Assembly: GCF_000807925.1 (NCBI RefSeq) | Contig: NZ_JRVC01000003.1 | Coordinates: 186,001 to 250,000 of the forward strand | DNA length: 64,000 nt | Source: Novosphingobium subterraneum | Lineage (GTDB): Bacteria > Pseudomonadota > Alphaproteobacteria > Sphingomonadales > Sphingomonadaceae | Direction of reading: 5' to 3' | Shown here: piece after piece, positions 9,067 to 17,745 of the stretch | Layout: each line of letters opens with the position of its first letter | How positions within the stretch are numbered: position 1 is the first letter of the stretch | Notes under the pieces: generated by a model | Seen by the model: only the letters and a program-made list of their open reading frames with translations | Database searches by the model: none | Told to the model about the DNA's origin: nothing | Position numbers and translations under genes: made by a program

Positions 9067-10161
9067 CTACAGCCTGGCGAGGGACTGGCAGACCTGCCGC
9101 ACCAGGTCGGCCTGCCTTCCGACGCCCGCCTTGGCCAGGGCGCTCTTGAGCTGCATGCGCGCCGTACCCTCGGCAATGCCGCGATGCGCCGCGTAGTCCT
9201 TGACCGTCATCCCCCCGACGAGGTGCGCGGTCAACGTGGCCTCGGCCATTGTCAGTCCGAACAGGCTGGCCACTTCGGATGCATCGATCCGGGGAGCCGT
9301 GCCGGGCGAGCACAGCGCCAGCAAGGCCAGTTTTCGCCCCCACTTGCGCTTGTCTGCCGCATCGCGGCGCAGCACGCGCAAATGAAGGACTTCGGCCGGC
9401 TGCTCACCGGGCACGCGGCAGGTATCACCCAGCGTCCCTGCGATCGCGGCGCGGACAACGCCGGTGGCTTCGCTCGCGCCAAACTGCAATCGGCCGCCTA
9501 TTTGCCTGACCTGCGGCAAGGCATCGATAAGCGCCTCGGCAGCAGCGTTCATCCAGTGGATTCCCAGATCGGCGTCACAGGCGAGCAGCGCCAGGCTGGT
9601 CGAATCCATGAAGGCCTCGGCGACCGAAAGACGCGCCTCGTATCCTGCCATGCTGGTCACCAATCGCGAGACCTGCCGAAAATGCGGCAGCAGCAGGTTG
9701 AGGAAGCGCAGGTCCTCCTCGGTCATGTCGCGCCCGTCGCCGGCGTGGCGATGAAAGATCAACGTCGTGTGTTCTCCTGGCACGGTCTTGCAGCCGAGCC
9801 AGAAACCGGCGCCGAGGCCGCAGCCTGCAAGACCGCGCCTGAGCGCCTCCCGGTCGCTTGCCGTCAGCGCAATGCAGCGCAAGTCGCTTTCGATCTCGTC
9901 CTGTCCGCGCGGTTCGGTATCGCGGCGAAACCGCGGGTTGAGCGGTGAATTCGCCCATGCGTCATGGGTTTCGGCTTCCTGGGTGGACCAGGTGTCACGC
10001 AGGCTTGTGACCGGCACCAGATCGTCCCCGTCCGTCACCAGCCGCTGAAACACCGCGCTTGCTACGCCAAGGCGCACTTTGATCGCGTCGAGGACTTCAG
10101 TCCAGCGAGCATCCTCGCCGACCGCGCCGTACATGGCCGCAACGAGATCGTTGTCGCTCAC
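9067..10161 (-). CDS. LuxR-type HTH transcriptional regulator
   Basis: Predicted DNA-binding regulator of 364 residues. The last 65 or so residues form a GerE/LuxR-like helix-turn-helix: FGLTMAEATLTAHLVGGMTV followed by DYAAHRGIAEGTARMQLKS. The first 290 residues have no recognised sensory domain, but the middle (about 165-230) resembles a PAS-like segment. The start is GTG with AAGAGGAG about ten bases upstream. There is no receiver domain, so it probably senses a ligand directly. It converges on the TonB-receptor operon and lies 126 bases before the GST gene on the other side. Confidence 0.75.
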   Translation of the reverse strand: MSDNDLVAAMYGAVGEDARWTEVLDAIKVRLGVASAVFQRLVTDGDDLVPVTSLRDTWSTQEAETHDAWANSPLNPRFRRDTEPRGQDEIESDLRCIALTASDREALRRGLAGCGLGAGFWLGCKTVPGEHTTLIFHRHAGDGRDMTEEDLRFLNLLLPHFRQVSRLVTSMAGYEARLSVAEAFMDSTSLALLACDADLGIHWMNAAAEALIDALPQVRQIGGRLQFGASEATGVVRAAIAGTLGDTCRVPGEQPAEVLHLRVLRRDAADKRKWGRKLALLALCSPGTAPRIDASEVASLFGLTMAEATLTAHLVGGMTVKDYAAHRGIAEGTARMQLKSALAKAGVGRQADLVRQVCQSLARL

Positions 10162-10287
10162 CCTTGGCCCGCACTCCTCTTCGCTCTGCCCGCCGTTTTC
10201 GATTTCAGGGCTTGCCGCGGCTGTAACCGACTTTGCGATGCGGCGATACGGTTTCCGCTACCCCGTCGACCGCGCCATGCCGCTGCG

Positions 10288-10929
10288 TCACGACGGCGCA
10301 TCAGGCTGCCGTTCCGGCGCCGCAGACGCGAATGCGGCAAGCTTCATGCATTCCCCTTCGATCGCTGCGATCCTTCCGAAGTCGAACCTTGCGGCAAAGC
10401 GGCGTGCATTGCCCAATTGCGGAACCAGCACCACGTCGGCCAGCGTAAGCTGATCGCCAAAGCAATAAGGACCGTCGAAGTCCGCGATGAGAGTGGCAAA
10501 GGCACTGAGGCCGCTTTCGATGACCTCGGCTGCCCAGGCATTGGTCTCGCTTTCCGTCATGCCACGCCGGCGCAACATCTTGAGCACCTTCAGGTTCTGT
10601 ACCGGGTGGATGTCGCAGGCGATGACTTGCGCAGCGGCGCGAACGCGGGCGCGCTCCAGAGGCGTCGGTGGCAGGAGCGGGGGATGGGGATGCAACTCGT
10701 CCAGATATTCGCAGATGGCAAGGCTCTGGGTCAGGACCGCGCCATCGCTCACCAGCGCCGGCACGAACCCTTGCGGGTTGAGCGCGAGGTAGGCTGGCGC
10801 CTGCTGATCGCCCGCCCGCAAGTCATGCGCAACGCCCTGCCATTCCAGCCCCTTCAGCCCAAGCGCGATGCGTACGCGCCACGTCGCCGTAGATCGCCAG
10901 AAACCATGCAGGATCAATGTGTCAGCCAT
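10288..10929 (-). CDS. Zeta-class glutathione S-transferase / maleylacetoacetate isomerase-like
   Basis: Soluble GST-fold protein of 213 residues. The N-terminal thioredoxin-like domain carries STATWRVRIAL, which aligns with the SSCSWRVRIAL active-site motif of maleylacetoacetate isomerase with the Cys replaced by Ala or Thr. The cis-Pro motif ALNPQGFVPAL and the C-terminal LADVVLVPQL are also typical. The family isomerises maleylacetoacetate or maleylpyruvate in tyrosine and gentisate breakdown, but no hydrolase or dioxygenase partner is adjacent. ATG at 10929 is preferred over an in-frame GTG at 10941 because GGTGGA lies eight bases before it. Confidence 0.8.
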   Translation of the reverse strand: MADTLILHGFWRSTATWRVRIALGLKGLEWQGVAHDLRAGDQQAPAYLALNPQGFVPALVSDGAVLTQSLAICEYLDELHPHPPLLPPTPLERARVRAAAQVIACDIHPVQNLKVLKMLRRRGMTESETNAWAAEVIESGLSAFATLIADFDGPYCFGDQLTLADVVLVPQLGNARRFAARFDFGRIAAIEGECMKLAAFASAAPERQPDAPS

Positions 10930-11070
10930 GAGTCGGTCCACCAGTCATGCTGGTGGTATCGCCCAGGACCGTGCCGGATGCCATCCCGCGTTATCACCAA
11001 GCCGCTCAGCAAGGCCGCCCGGTCCGGGTGTTCATCATGGTCTGGAGGGGCTTGCGGCATTTACGCATAG

Positions 11071-11163
11071 TGGCGGAGACGGAGGGATTCGAACCCTCGG
11101 TACCGGATTTACCAGTACGACGGTTTAGCAAACCGTTGGTTTCAGCCACTCACCCACGTCTCC
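11071..11163 (-). tRNA. tRNA-Ser (anticodon GCT)
   Basis: Read on the minus strand, a 93-nt tRNA with acceptor stem GGAGACG/CGTCTCC, discriminator G and encoded CCA. The anticodon loop TTGCTAA gives GCT, which reads AGC and AGU. The long variable arm is the class II type expected for tRNA-Ser, and the T-loop GGTTCGAATCC is intact. Confidence 0.96.
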
Positions 11164-11382
11164 GGATCGCAGCGGCGAGGGCGCGCTATAACGAGGGTTG
11201 TGGGGGGCGGCAAGGGGCTCTCGGGCAAAAATCCGGCCAAATCGAAAATCATTCCGCGCAGGCGGTTCGGCGCGTTTTGGACTCGGCTCATCGCCGGTTC
11301 ATTGTCGTGGGCCCAGCCTTGGATTCTGCTTGAAGGGCAGGGGTGCGCAAATGCGTGCGAAGATCGGGACGGACGGGAATTC

Positions 11383-12174
11383 ATGATTACGATGTCGAAA
11401 GCGCGCACCTTGGTAACCGGCCTTGCCGCTTGCCTTGCGCTCACCGCGAACGCCGCTTTGGCGCAGGTCCAGACAGTTGATCCCAATTCCGTGATCGACG
11501 GTGACCTTGCACCCCAGTCCAGTGCACCGGCCTCGACGCCAACGCCCGCAGCAGTGCCCGCCGGTGCGGAAGCGGGTTCGCTTCCGGCGCTCCCGGCCGA
11601 TGCCCCGCCGCCGTCGACGCAGCCCTATCAGCCTCCTGCACCTGCCACGCCGCAGGGCACAGTCGCCGCATCACCTCAGGCAGCAACCGGATCGACCTAC
11701 AAGGACGATGACCTGATCGGCGCCGCCGAAGGCGTGTTCGGCAAGGGCGCTGCTGGCCTCGCCGACGTGATCAAGGACCTGCTCAAGAAGCAGGGCGAAC
11801 CCAACGCCTACATCGTCGGCCGCGAAGCCGGTGGTGCGCTGGTTGTCGGCTTGCGCTACGGCTCGGGCACGCTGCACCACAAGGTCGAGGGTGAGCGCCC
11901 GGTTTACTGGACCGGCCCGTCGATCGGCTTCGACGCGGGCGCCAATGCTGCCAGCACCTTCGTTCTGGTCTACAATCTGTTCGACAGCGAGGAGCTGTAC
12001 AAGCGCTTCCCCGCGGGCGAGGGCCAAGCCTACCTCGTTGGCGGTTTCCACGTCAGCTATCTGCGCAAGGGCGACACCGTGCTGATTCCCGTCCGCTCGG
12101 GGGCAGGACTGCGCCTTGGCATCAACGGCGGCTACATGAAGTTCTCGCGCAAGCAGAACTGGTTCCCGTTCTGA
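11383..12174 (+). CDS. DUF1134 periplasmic envelope-integrity protein (EipA-like)
   Basis: Exported protein of 263 residues. A signal peptide (ending NAALAQ) is followed by a proline- and alanine-rich linker (about residues 30-105). The DUF1134 domain fills the rest: GAAGLADVIKDLLKKQGEPN, then YWTGPSIGFDAGANA and GLRLGINGGYMKF. The Brucella member, EipA, is periplasmic and needed for cell-envelope integrity; a similar role here is inference. ATG at 11383 was chosen because it begins the signal peptide. A second ATG at 11392 is possible and would shorten it by three residues. The gene is monocistronic, between tRNA-Ser and an aminotransferase. Confidence 0.85.
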   Translation: MITMSKARTLVTGLAACLALTANAALAQVQTVDPNSVIDGDLAPQSSAPASTPTPAAVPAGAEAGSLPALPADAPPPSTQPYQPPAPATPQGTVAASPQAATGSTYKDDDLIGAAEGVFGKGAAGLADVIKDLLKKQGEPNAYIVGREAGGALVVGLRYGSGTLHHKVEGERPVYWTGPSIGFDAGANAASTFVLVYNLFDSEELYKRFPAGEGQAYLVGGFHVSYLRKGDTVLIPVRSGAGLRLGINGGYMKFSRKQNWFPF

Positions 12175-12298
12175 CGGTTTCGCGCAATATCGCTGCAAAT
12201 TGTCTCCCGCATACCTTATAATTGAAATGTAGGGTTGCCCCGGAGGCCTTCCGGCGGCATGGAGCCGCCGCAATTTGCTCCCCGCAAAGGAAGGCCTC

Positions 12299-13468
12299 AT
12301 GCTCGAAAATCTTGCCGCCCAGCCCGCCGACGCACTTCTGGCGCTGATCAAGCTCCACAATGCCGATCCGCGCGCTGACAAGATTGACCTCGGCGTGGGC
12401 GTCTACCGCACGGCCGAGGGCGACACGCCGGTGTTCAAGGCGATCAAGGCCGCCGAAGCCAGGTTGCTCGAAACGCAGGATTCCAAGGCCTACCTCGGCC
12501 CTGAAGGCGACATGGGCTTTGTCCACGCGCTGATCCCCTACGTCTTCGGCAAGGACTTCGACCGTTCGAAGGTTGAAGGGATGCAGGCTCCGGGCGGCAC
12601 GGGTGCCGTGCGCCTTGCCATCGAGGTGGCCAAGCGTTCGGGCGTCAAGCGCGTATGGATGGGCACGCCCTCGTGGCCCAACCACGCCCAGATCATCGCG
12701 GCTGTGGGTGTCGAGCTGAAGACCTTCAGCCACATGACTGCCGATGGCTTTGCCGATCTCGACGCGCTCAAGGCTGCGCTCGCCCAGGCTGAGCCGGGCG
12801 ATGCCGTCCTCCTTCACGGCTGCTGCCACAACCCGACCGGCGTCGACTACACCGACGCGCAGTGGGACGAGATCGCCCCGCTGCTGGTCGAGCGCAAGGT
12901 TCTGCCGATCCTTGACCTTGCCTACCAGGGCCTGGGCTATGGCATGGAGGCCGACGCCTATGGCCTGCGCAAGGTTCTCTCGGTCGTTCCCGAAGCGCTG
13001 GTCGCCTACTCATGCGACAAGAACTTCGGTCTCTACCGCGATCGCGTCGGCGCGTTCTATGCCGTCACGTCTGATGCTACCGCGCTCGCCAATGCCATGG
13101 CCAACGGTGCGACGATCGCCCGCGCTTCGTGGTCGATGCCGCCCGATCACGGTGCCGCTGCGGTTCGCCTCATCCTCGCCGACGAAAGCCTGACCGCGAT
13201 GTGGCTGGCCGAGCTTGACGAGATGCGCGATCGCATGCGCTGGGTGCGTGATCGCCTCGCCGCCGCGCAGCAGGTCGGCCCGATCAGCATGGCGCCGCTG
13301 GGCGTGCAGAACGGCCTGTTCTCGATGCTGCCGCTCAACGGCGAACAGATCCTCGCCATCCGCGAGAAGCATGGCGTCTACATGGCAGGTTCGGGCCGCA
13401 TCAACATTGCCGGCCTGACCACAGGCAATATCGACAAGTTCGTCGAGGCCCTGCGCGACGTCGCCTGA
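12299..13468 (+). CDS. Aromatic amino acid / aspartate aminotransferase (class I, PLP)
   Basis: Cytoplasmic aminotransferase of 389 residues in the AspC/TyrB subgroup of fold-type I. The N-terminal DLGVGVYR motif, the HGCCHNPTGVDYT stretch and the PLP-binding Lys in SCDKNFGLYRDRVGAFY are all present, along with the C-terminal Arg that binds the substrate carboxylate (SGRINIAGL). It moves the amino group of tyrosine, phenylalanine or aspartate to 2-oxoglutarate. The ATG at 12299 follows AAAGGAAGG, a strong ribosome site. The gene stands alone and ends in a terminator 25 bases downstream. Confidence 0.92.
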   Translation: MLENLAAQPADALLALIKLHNADPRADKIDLGVGVYRTAEGDTPVFKAIKAAEARLLETQDSKAYLGPEGDMGFVHALIPYVFGKDFDRSKVEGMQAPGGTGAVRLAIEVAKRSGVKRVWMGTPSWPNHAQIIAAVGVELKTFSHMTADGFADLDALKAALAQAEPGDAVLLHGCCHNPTGVDYTDAQWDEIAPLLVERKVLPILDLAYQGLGYGMEADAYGLRKVLSVVPEALVAYSCDKNFGLYRDRVGAFYAVTSDATALANAMANGATIARASWSMPPDHGAAAVRLILADESLTAMWLAELDEMRDRMRWVRDRLAAAQQVGPISMAPLGVQNGLFSMLPLNGEQILAIREKHGVYMAGSGRINIAGLTTGNIDKFVEALRDVA

Positions 13469-13493
13469 AGCGGTACGCCTGGTTCAACGAGAA

Positions 13494-13519
13494 AGGGCGG
13501 GGCCTCGCGGCTCCGCCCT
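13494..13519 (+). terminator. Terminator hairpin between aminotransferase and SDR genes
   Basis: An 11-bp GC-rich stem starting AGGGCGG and ending CCGCCCT, with one G-T wobble and the loop TCGC, lies between two convergent genes. It is followed on the plus strand by ATTCGTTTG and can serve both directions. Confidence 0.65.
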
Positions 13520-13531
13520 ATTCGTTTGCGC

Positions 13532-14452
13532 TCAGAAATCCGCAGCCCTTGACTGCCGCCGCGCTTCGGCAAAGCTGTCGGCGCGGAACTTCTCGAAGGC
13601 CACCCGCCGGTCATATCCGGGGTCCTTCGGATAGTCCTGATACTCGGCGATGATCTCGTCGAATATCTCGCGCACTTCTTCCTTGTGGTCGGGGTGCGAG
13701 AAGATGTGCAGGCGGTTGGCCTTCATCGCCTCGATCACGCGGGCACCGATCACGTCGGGCTCCATGCCGAATTCGTGCAGGCCCTGCAGTCGCTCCACCG
13801 CACTAGGATCGACCGGCTTCATCGCGCCCTTCAGCGCCTCGGGCCGCACGTCGTCGCTGGCATAGATGTAGCTTTTCACCAAGCCGGGGCAGAGCACCGA
13901 GACGCCGATCTGATACTTCAGCAGCGAATAGTGCAGCGATTCCGAAAGCCCGCGCACCGCGAACTTGGTGGTGTTGTAGATGCCGGGGCTGCCCGCGGCG
14001 AGGAAAGCTGCCATCGAGGCGGTGTTGACCACGTGACCGCCCTTCTGCTCGCCCGCCTTCACGCGCTCCACCATGCGCGGCACAAAGGTCATCACCCCGT
14101 TGATCACGCCGTGGAGGTTGACGCCCAGCAGCCAGTCCCAGTCGTCGTAGGAGGACTCCTCGATCGGCTGGAACAGGTTCACCCCGGCATTGTTGCACAG
14201 GATCGAAACCGGCCCGAACTTCGCCTCGACCTCGTCCGCCGCAGCCTTGAAGCCATCGCGGCTGGCGACGTCCAGCTGCACGCCCATGACCTCGCGATTG
14301 TCGAGTGACGCCAGCGCCTTGTCGATCGAATCCTGCCGGATATCGGCAATGGCGACCTTGCACCCCTCGTTCAGCAGCTGGCGGACGAGCCCGATGCCCA
14401 CGCCGTTCGCGCCTCCGGTGACGAAGGCGGTGCGTCCTGTGAAGTCCTTCAC
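13532..14452 (-). CDS. Short-chain dehydrogenase/reductase (SDR), second of a pair
   Basis: NAD(P)-dependent SDR of 306 residues. The cofactor motif TGGANGVGIG, the NNAG motif (CNNAGVN) and the catalytic Ser/Tyr-x-x-x-Lys (NTASMAAF, then YNTTKFAV) are intact. It has an extension of about 50 residues past the usual 250, ending RRQSRAADF, which it shares in layout with its upstream neighbour. The start overlaps the neighbour's stop by four bases. In the context of the lignin-dimer cluster it is a candidate for oxidising a side-chain alcohol of the dimer; that is inference. Its promoter region contains a copy of the cluster's shared operator (15455-15473). Confidence 0.88.
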   Translation of the reverse strand: MKDFTGRTAFVTGGANGVGIGLVRQLLNEGCKVAIADIRQDSIDKALASLDNREVMGVQLDVASRDGFKAAADEVEAKFGPVSILCNNAGVNLFQPIEESSYDDWDWLLGVNLHGVINGVMTFVPRMVERVKAGEQKGGHVVNTASMAAFLAAGSPGIYNTTKFAVRGLSESLHYSLLKYQIGVSVLCPGLVKSYIYASDDVRPEALKGAMKPVDPSAVERLQGLHEFGMEPDVIGARVIEAMKANRLHIFSHPDHKEEVREIFDEIIAEYQDYPKDPGYDRRVAFEKFRADSFAEARRQSRAADF

Positions 14453-15369
14453 TTGGCGCGCCCTTCCTTCAGCCTGTTCTGCCGCGCGATCTCCTCGGTG
14501 ATCGCGGGATTACGGAACAGCATGGCGAAAGTCTGCTTGTATTCCGGGTTCTCGGGCAGGTGGGTCTGCACCGCTGCCGTCGTGGCAAGGCCGCGCTCTT
14601 CCACGCCGGTCAGGAACTCGGAGTGGGTGAGGATATAGAGCTCGTCATTGAGGATGCCCTCCAGAACGCGTTCGCCCACCTGCTCCTTGGTCTGGTACAG
14701 ATGCATGAAGTTGCCGCCCGATGCGCGGCGCTTGTCGGCCTCGGCATAGCCGGTGTCGGCCAGATCGGCCGGCCGCGTCTTGGCAGCATCGGCGATGTTC
14801 GATTGCACCGCGCCCGGGCAGAAGGCGCTGCAGATCACGCCGCGCGGTTCCAGTTCCGGGCGCATGCACTCCATCATCGAGGTGACCGCCGCCTTGCCCG
14901 ACGAATAGATCGTGGTCATCCCCACCGGCACCAGCGCGCTCATCGATGCGGTGCAGACGATGTGCCCACCTTCGCCATGGGCAAGGATGCGCGGCAGCAT
15001 CGTGACGATGCCGTTGATCGTGCCTCCTACGTTCACGCCCATGACCCAGTCCCAGTCGGCAAAGGTCGCCAGCTCGGTCGGCCCGACGACGGCAACGCCT
15101 GCATTGTTCACCAGGATGTGGATCTTGCCGAATTTCGCCTCGACCGCATCGGCCACGGTCGCGAACTGCTCGCGGTTGGTCACGTCCAGCTTCACCGCCA
15201 GCACGCGCTCGCCTCCGGCCAGCTCCTCGACCGCCGAATCGAGGTGATCCTGCCGGATGTCGGCGATGGTCACGTTCATCCCGGCACCCAGCAGCGCCTT
15301 GGCGATGCCGAGGCCGATGCCGCTGGCGCCGCCCGTCACGAATGCTGTCTTGCCCGGCAGATTCTGCAT
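14449..15369 (-). CDS. Short-chain dehydrogenase/reductase (SDR), first of a pair
   Basis: NAD(P)-dependent SDR of 306 residues, same length and architecture as the gene it overlaps by four bases, so the pair probably arose by tandem duplication. TGGASGIGLG binds the cofactor; NNAGVAV and the catalytic Tyr-Lys in YSSGKAAV are present. Likely substrates are primary or secondary alcohols on lignin-type side chains, judged only from the divergent MFS transporter and the operator shared with the catabolic genes downstream. The start ATG lies 86 bases from the shared operator at 15455. Confidence 0.88.
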   Translation of the reverse strand: MQNLPGKTAFVTGGASGIGLGIAKALLGAGMNVTIADIRQDHLDSAVEELAGGERVLAVKLDVTNREQFATVADAVEAKFGKIHILVNNAGVAVVGPTELATFADWDWVMGVNVGGTINGIVTMLPRILAHGEGGHIVCTASMSALVPVGMTTIYSSGKAAVTSMMECMRPELEPRGVICSAFCPGAVQSNIADAAKTRPADLADTGYAEADKRRASGGNFMHLYQTKEQVGERVLEGILNDELYILTHSEFLTGVEERGLATTAAVQTHLPENPEYKQTFAMLFRNPAITEEIARQNRLKEGRAK

Positions 15370-15454
15370 CAGATCCTCTCCATTCCTCGTCGTCCGCCGC
15401 CAGGTCTCGGTGGCGGGGAATCATTTTTCACCTTGTGTATTCACCAGCGCGAAT

Positions 15455-15473
15455 TTGTATGCAAGACTAACAA
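15455..15473. promoter_or_regulatory. Candidate MarR operator, copy A
   Basis: The 19-bp imperfect inverted repeat TTGTATGC-AAG-ACTAACAA lies in the divergent spacer between the SDR pair and MFS transporter 1. It fits TTGTWWGY-N3-RCWWACAA, the pattern also found at 16957 and 25302. Three copies at three promoters of one catabolic island, one of them next to a marR gene, support a shared operator. Confidence 0.72.
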
Positions 15474-15541
15474 TATCGCTGCTTCGAAAAGGTCTGGCAA
15501 AGGACCGTCCCGAGAGCGGGCACGGCGAGAGAGGAGAGCAC

Positions 15542-16933
15542 ATGGCAGGTGTCGCAGTCACGGCAGTTCCCGAAGGCGGCGTTCAGCATGAACGTGCCGA
15601 GCATCCGGCAAGCGCAGCCTACTGGGCCCTGTTCGTCATCGTCCTGGCGACGTTCCTGACGTTCTTCGACGCGATCACTTTCGGCATGCTGGCAGAGCGG
15701 ATCAAGCACGATTTCGGCCTCACTGATTCGCAGCTCGGGTTCCTCGCCGGGCCCGCCAGCATCATCTGCTACCTGTTCGTCGGCATTCCGCTAGCGCGCC
15801 TGGCTGACGTCTACCCGCGCAAGTACGTGCTTGGCGCAGGTGCCGCGCTTGTCGGAGTGATCATATCGGCAGGCGGTCTTGCTCAAAGCTTCGGCCAGTT
15901 CGTCGGCAGCCGGGTATTCCTTGCTGCCGGCGGTTCCGCCCATGCGCCCGCGTCCTACTCACTGCTTGCCGATGCCTTTCCGCCCAGGAAGCTCACCCGC
16001 GCCTTTGCGCTGCTGCAGTTCGGCTTCATCGGCGGCACTACCCTCGGTCCGCTCATCGGCGGCATGCTGGTGATGATGACCGCGCCGTGGGGGCCGACTC
16101 ACCTCGGCCCGCTGACGATCCTCGGCTGGCAGTGGATCCTGATATTCATGGGTATCCCTTCGCTCCTCGTCGGCCTGCTGTTCCTGACGATCAAGGAGCC
16201 CCCGCGCATGGCCCCTGCGGCTGACGCGCCGATGGTCCCGGTCAATGCCACGTTCGGGCGCAAGGTGCTGACCTTCATGGGGCTGGATGCCTTTCGCGCG
16301 ATCAATGCCAAGCCGCGCGTCTATTATCCGCTGTTCGGCGCGCTGGCCCTCAGCGCGGTCGAAACCTTCGGCCTGCAGTTCTGGCGCGTGCCCTTCATGA
16401 TCCGCACCTTTGGCTGGAATGAAGGGCAGATCGGTGCAGCACTCGGCATCACGGTGCTGATCGCCTCGCTGTCGGGCCTGCTGCTTGGCGGCCTGTTCGT
16501 CGAATGGCTGGCCAAGCGCTACAAGGACGCAAACGTCCGCGCCGCCACTTGCTGCGCGGCCGGCGTCACCGTCTGCACCATCACTGCCATCCTGATGCCT
16601 ACGGCCTGGGGTTCGCTGATCATGTTCGGGCTTTCGGGCATGTTCGGCATCGCCGGCGCCGTGCCGCAGAACGCCGCGGTCCAGCGCGTCGCACCCAACG
16701 ACATGCGCGGACAAGTGACCGCCTTCTACCTGTTCATGTTCACCTTCTTCGGTGCGATGGGCAGCTACGTCGTGGGCAAGGTGCAGGACGTTCTGATCGG
16801 CGATCCCACCCAGTTGTGGAAGGCCCTGCTGATCACCGCCAGCGTGCTCATGCCACTCGCGACTTTCCTGATGTTCAAGGCAATTCGCCCCTATCACGAG
16901 GAAGTGGAGCGCCTGGAGGTAATGGGGCGTTGA
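15542..16933 (+). CDS. MFS transporter 1 of the aromatic-dimer cluster
   Basis: Inner-membrane major facilitator of 463 residues with 12 predicted membrane segments. The MFS motif A equivalent after segment 2 reads GIPLARLADVYPRKYV. ATG at 15542 follows GAGAGGAGAG and is preferred to upstream in-frame codons, which would add a non-membrane extension. It is divergent from the SDR pair and ends 60 bases before the pcfL-like gene, with an operator in each flanking spacer. Spinster-like members of this kind export or import hydrophobic organic acids; an aromatic substrate is inferred from context. Confidence 0.85.
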   Translation: MAGVAVTAVPEGGVQHERAEHPASAAYWALFVIVLATFLTFFDAITFGMLAERIKHDFGLTDSQLGFLAGPASIICYLFVGIPLARLADVYPRKYVLGAGAALVGVIISAGGLAQSFGQFVGSRVFLAAGGSAHAPASYSLLADAFPPRKLTRAFALLQFGFIGGTTLGPLIGGMLVMMTAPWGPTHLGPLTILGWQWILIFMGIPSLLVGLLFLTIKEPPRMAPAADAPMVPVNATFGRKVLTFMGLDAFRAINAKPRVYYPLFGALALSAVETFGLQFWRVPFMIRTFGWNEGQIGAALGITVLIASLSGLLLGGLFVEWLAKRYKDANVRAATCCAAGVTVCTITAILMPTAWGSLIMFGLSGMFGIAGAVPQNAAVQRVAPNDMRGQVTAFYLFMFTFFGAMGSYVVGKVQDVLIGDPTQLWKALLITASVLMPLATFLMFKAIRPYHEEVERLEVMGR

Positions 16934-16958
16934 CAGGACTCGCACACCTCGTCAGATT
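16930..16958 (+). promoter_or_regulatory. Possible sigma70 promoter of the pcfL-ferD-ligW operon
   Basis: A perfect -35 box TTGACA (16930-16935), overlapping the stop of MFS 1, is spaced 17 bases from a poor -10 CAGATT (16953-16958). The MarR-type operator begins at 16957 and would overlap the -10 and start site, as expected for repression. The -10 match is only three of six. Confidence 0.4.
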
Positions 16959-16975
16959 GTTAGTAAGACTTACAA
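16957..16975. promoter_or_regulatory. Candidate MarR operator, copy B
   Basis: TTGTTAGT-AAG-ACTTACAA, the most symmetric copy: the two 8-bp half-sites differ at one position. It ends 18 bases before the GTG start of the pcfL-like gene and so is placed to control the whole operon through the MFS 2 gene. Confidence 0.78.
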
Positions 16976-16993
16976 AATATAAGGGAGTTGGAC

Positions 16994-17734
16994 GTGTCCG
17001 ATAACAGCCAGATTGCCGCGCTCGAAAGCCGCCTGAACGATCTCGAAAAGCGCCTGACGGTGCGCGAGGATGAGCTTGATATCCGCAAGCTGCAGCATCT
17101 CTACGGCTACCTGATCGACAAGTGCATGTATAACGAGACGGTCGACCTGTTCACCGACGATGGCGAAGTGCGCTTCTTCGGCGGCGTGTGGAAAGGCAAG
17201 GAAGGCGTTCGCCGCCTCTATGTCGAACGCTTCCAGAAGCGCTTCACCTACGGCAACAACGGCCCGATCGATGGCTTCCTGCTCGATCACCCGCAGTTGC
17301 AGGACATCATCAACATCCAGCCCGATGGCGTCACCGCGCTGGGGCGCGCCCGCTCGATGATGCAGGCCGGCCGCCACAAGGACTACGAAGGCGATGCCCC
17401 GCACCTCAAGGCGCGCCAGTGGTGGGAAGGCGGCATCTACGAGAACACCTACAAGAAGGTGGACGGCGTGTGGCGGATGCACATCCTCAACTACATGCCG
17501 ATCTGGCACGCCGATTTCGAAAGCGGCTGGGCCAACACCCCGCATGAATACGTGCCGTTCCCCAAGGTGACCTATCCGGAAGACCCGACCGGCCCGGACG
17601 AGCTGATCACCGATCACTGGCTGTGGCCCACGCACAAGCTCAACGCCTTCCACATGAAGCACCCGGTCACGGGTGAGGAAATGGTGGCGCAGCGCTGGCA
17701 GGGTGACATCGACCGCGAGAACGCGCGCGGCTAA
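16994..17734 (+). CDS. pcfL: NTF2/SnoaL-fold protein, candidate gamma-formaldehyde lyase (PcfL/LdpA type)
   Basis: Cytoplasmic protein of 246 residues with no visible cofactor site. Residues 4-30 form a short coiled coil; residues 30-170 make an NTF2/SnoaL_4 cone rich in aromatic and charged residues (TDDGEVRFFGGVW, RQWWEGGIYENTY). The rest is a 70-residue extension. In Novosphingobium, NTF2-fold PcfL and LdpA remove the gamma-carbon of lignin dimers as formaldehyde, giving stilbenes. Position at the head of an operon with ferD- and ligW-like genes, under the operator shared with a stilbene dioxygenase, supports the PcfL role; the fold alone would not. GTG at 16994 was chosen over TTG at 16988 because AAGGGAG at 16981-16987 is correctly spaced only for the GTG. 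Confidence 0.66.
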   Translation: MSDNSQIAALESRLNDLEKRLTVREDELDIRKLQHLYGYLIDKCMYNETVDLFTDDGEVRFFGGVWKGKEGVRRLYVERFQKRFTYGNNGPIDGFLLDHPQLQDIINIQPDGVTALGRARSMMQAGRHKDYEGDAPHLKARQWWEGGIYENTYKKVDGVWRMHILNYMPIWHADFESGWANTPHEYVPFPKVTYPEDPTGPDELITDHWLWPTHKLNAFHMKHPVTGEEMVAQRWQGDIDRENARG

Positions 17735-17745
17735 ACGAATGCTGG

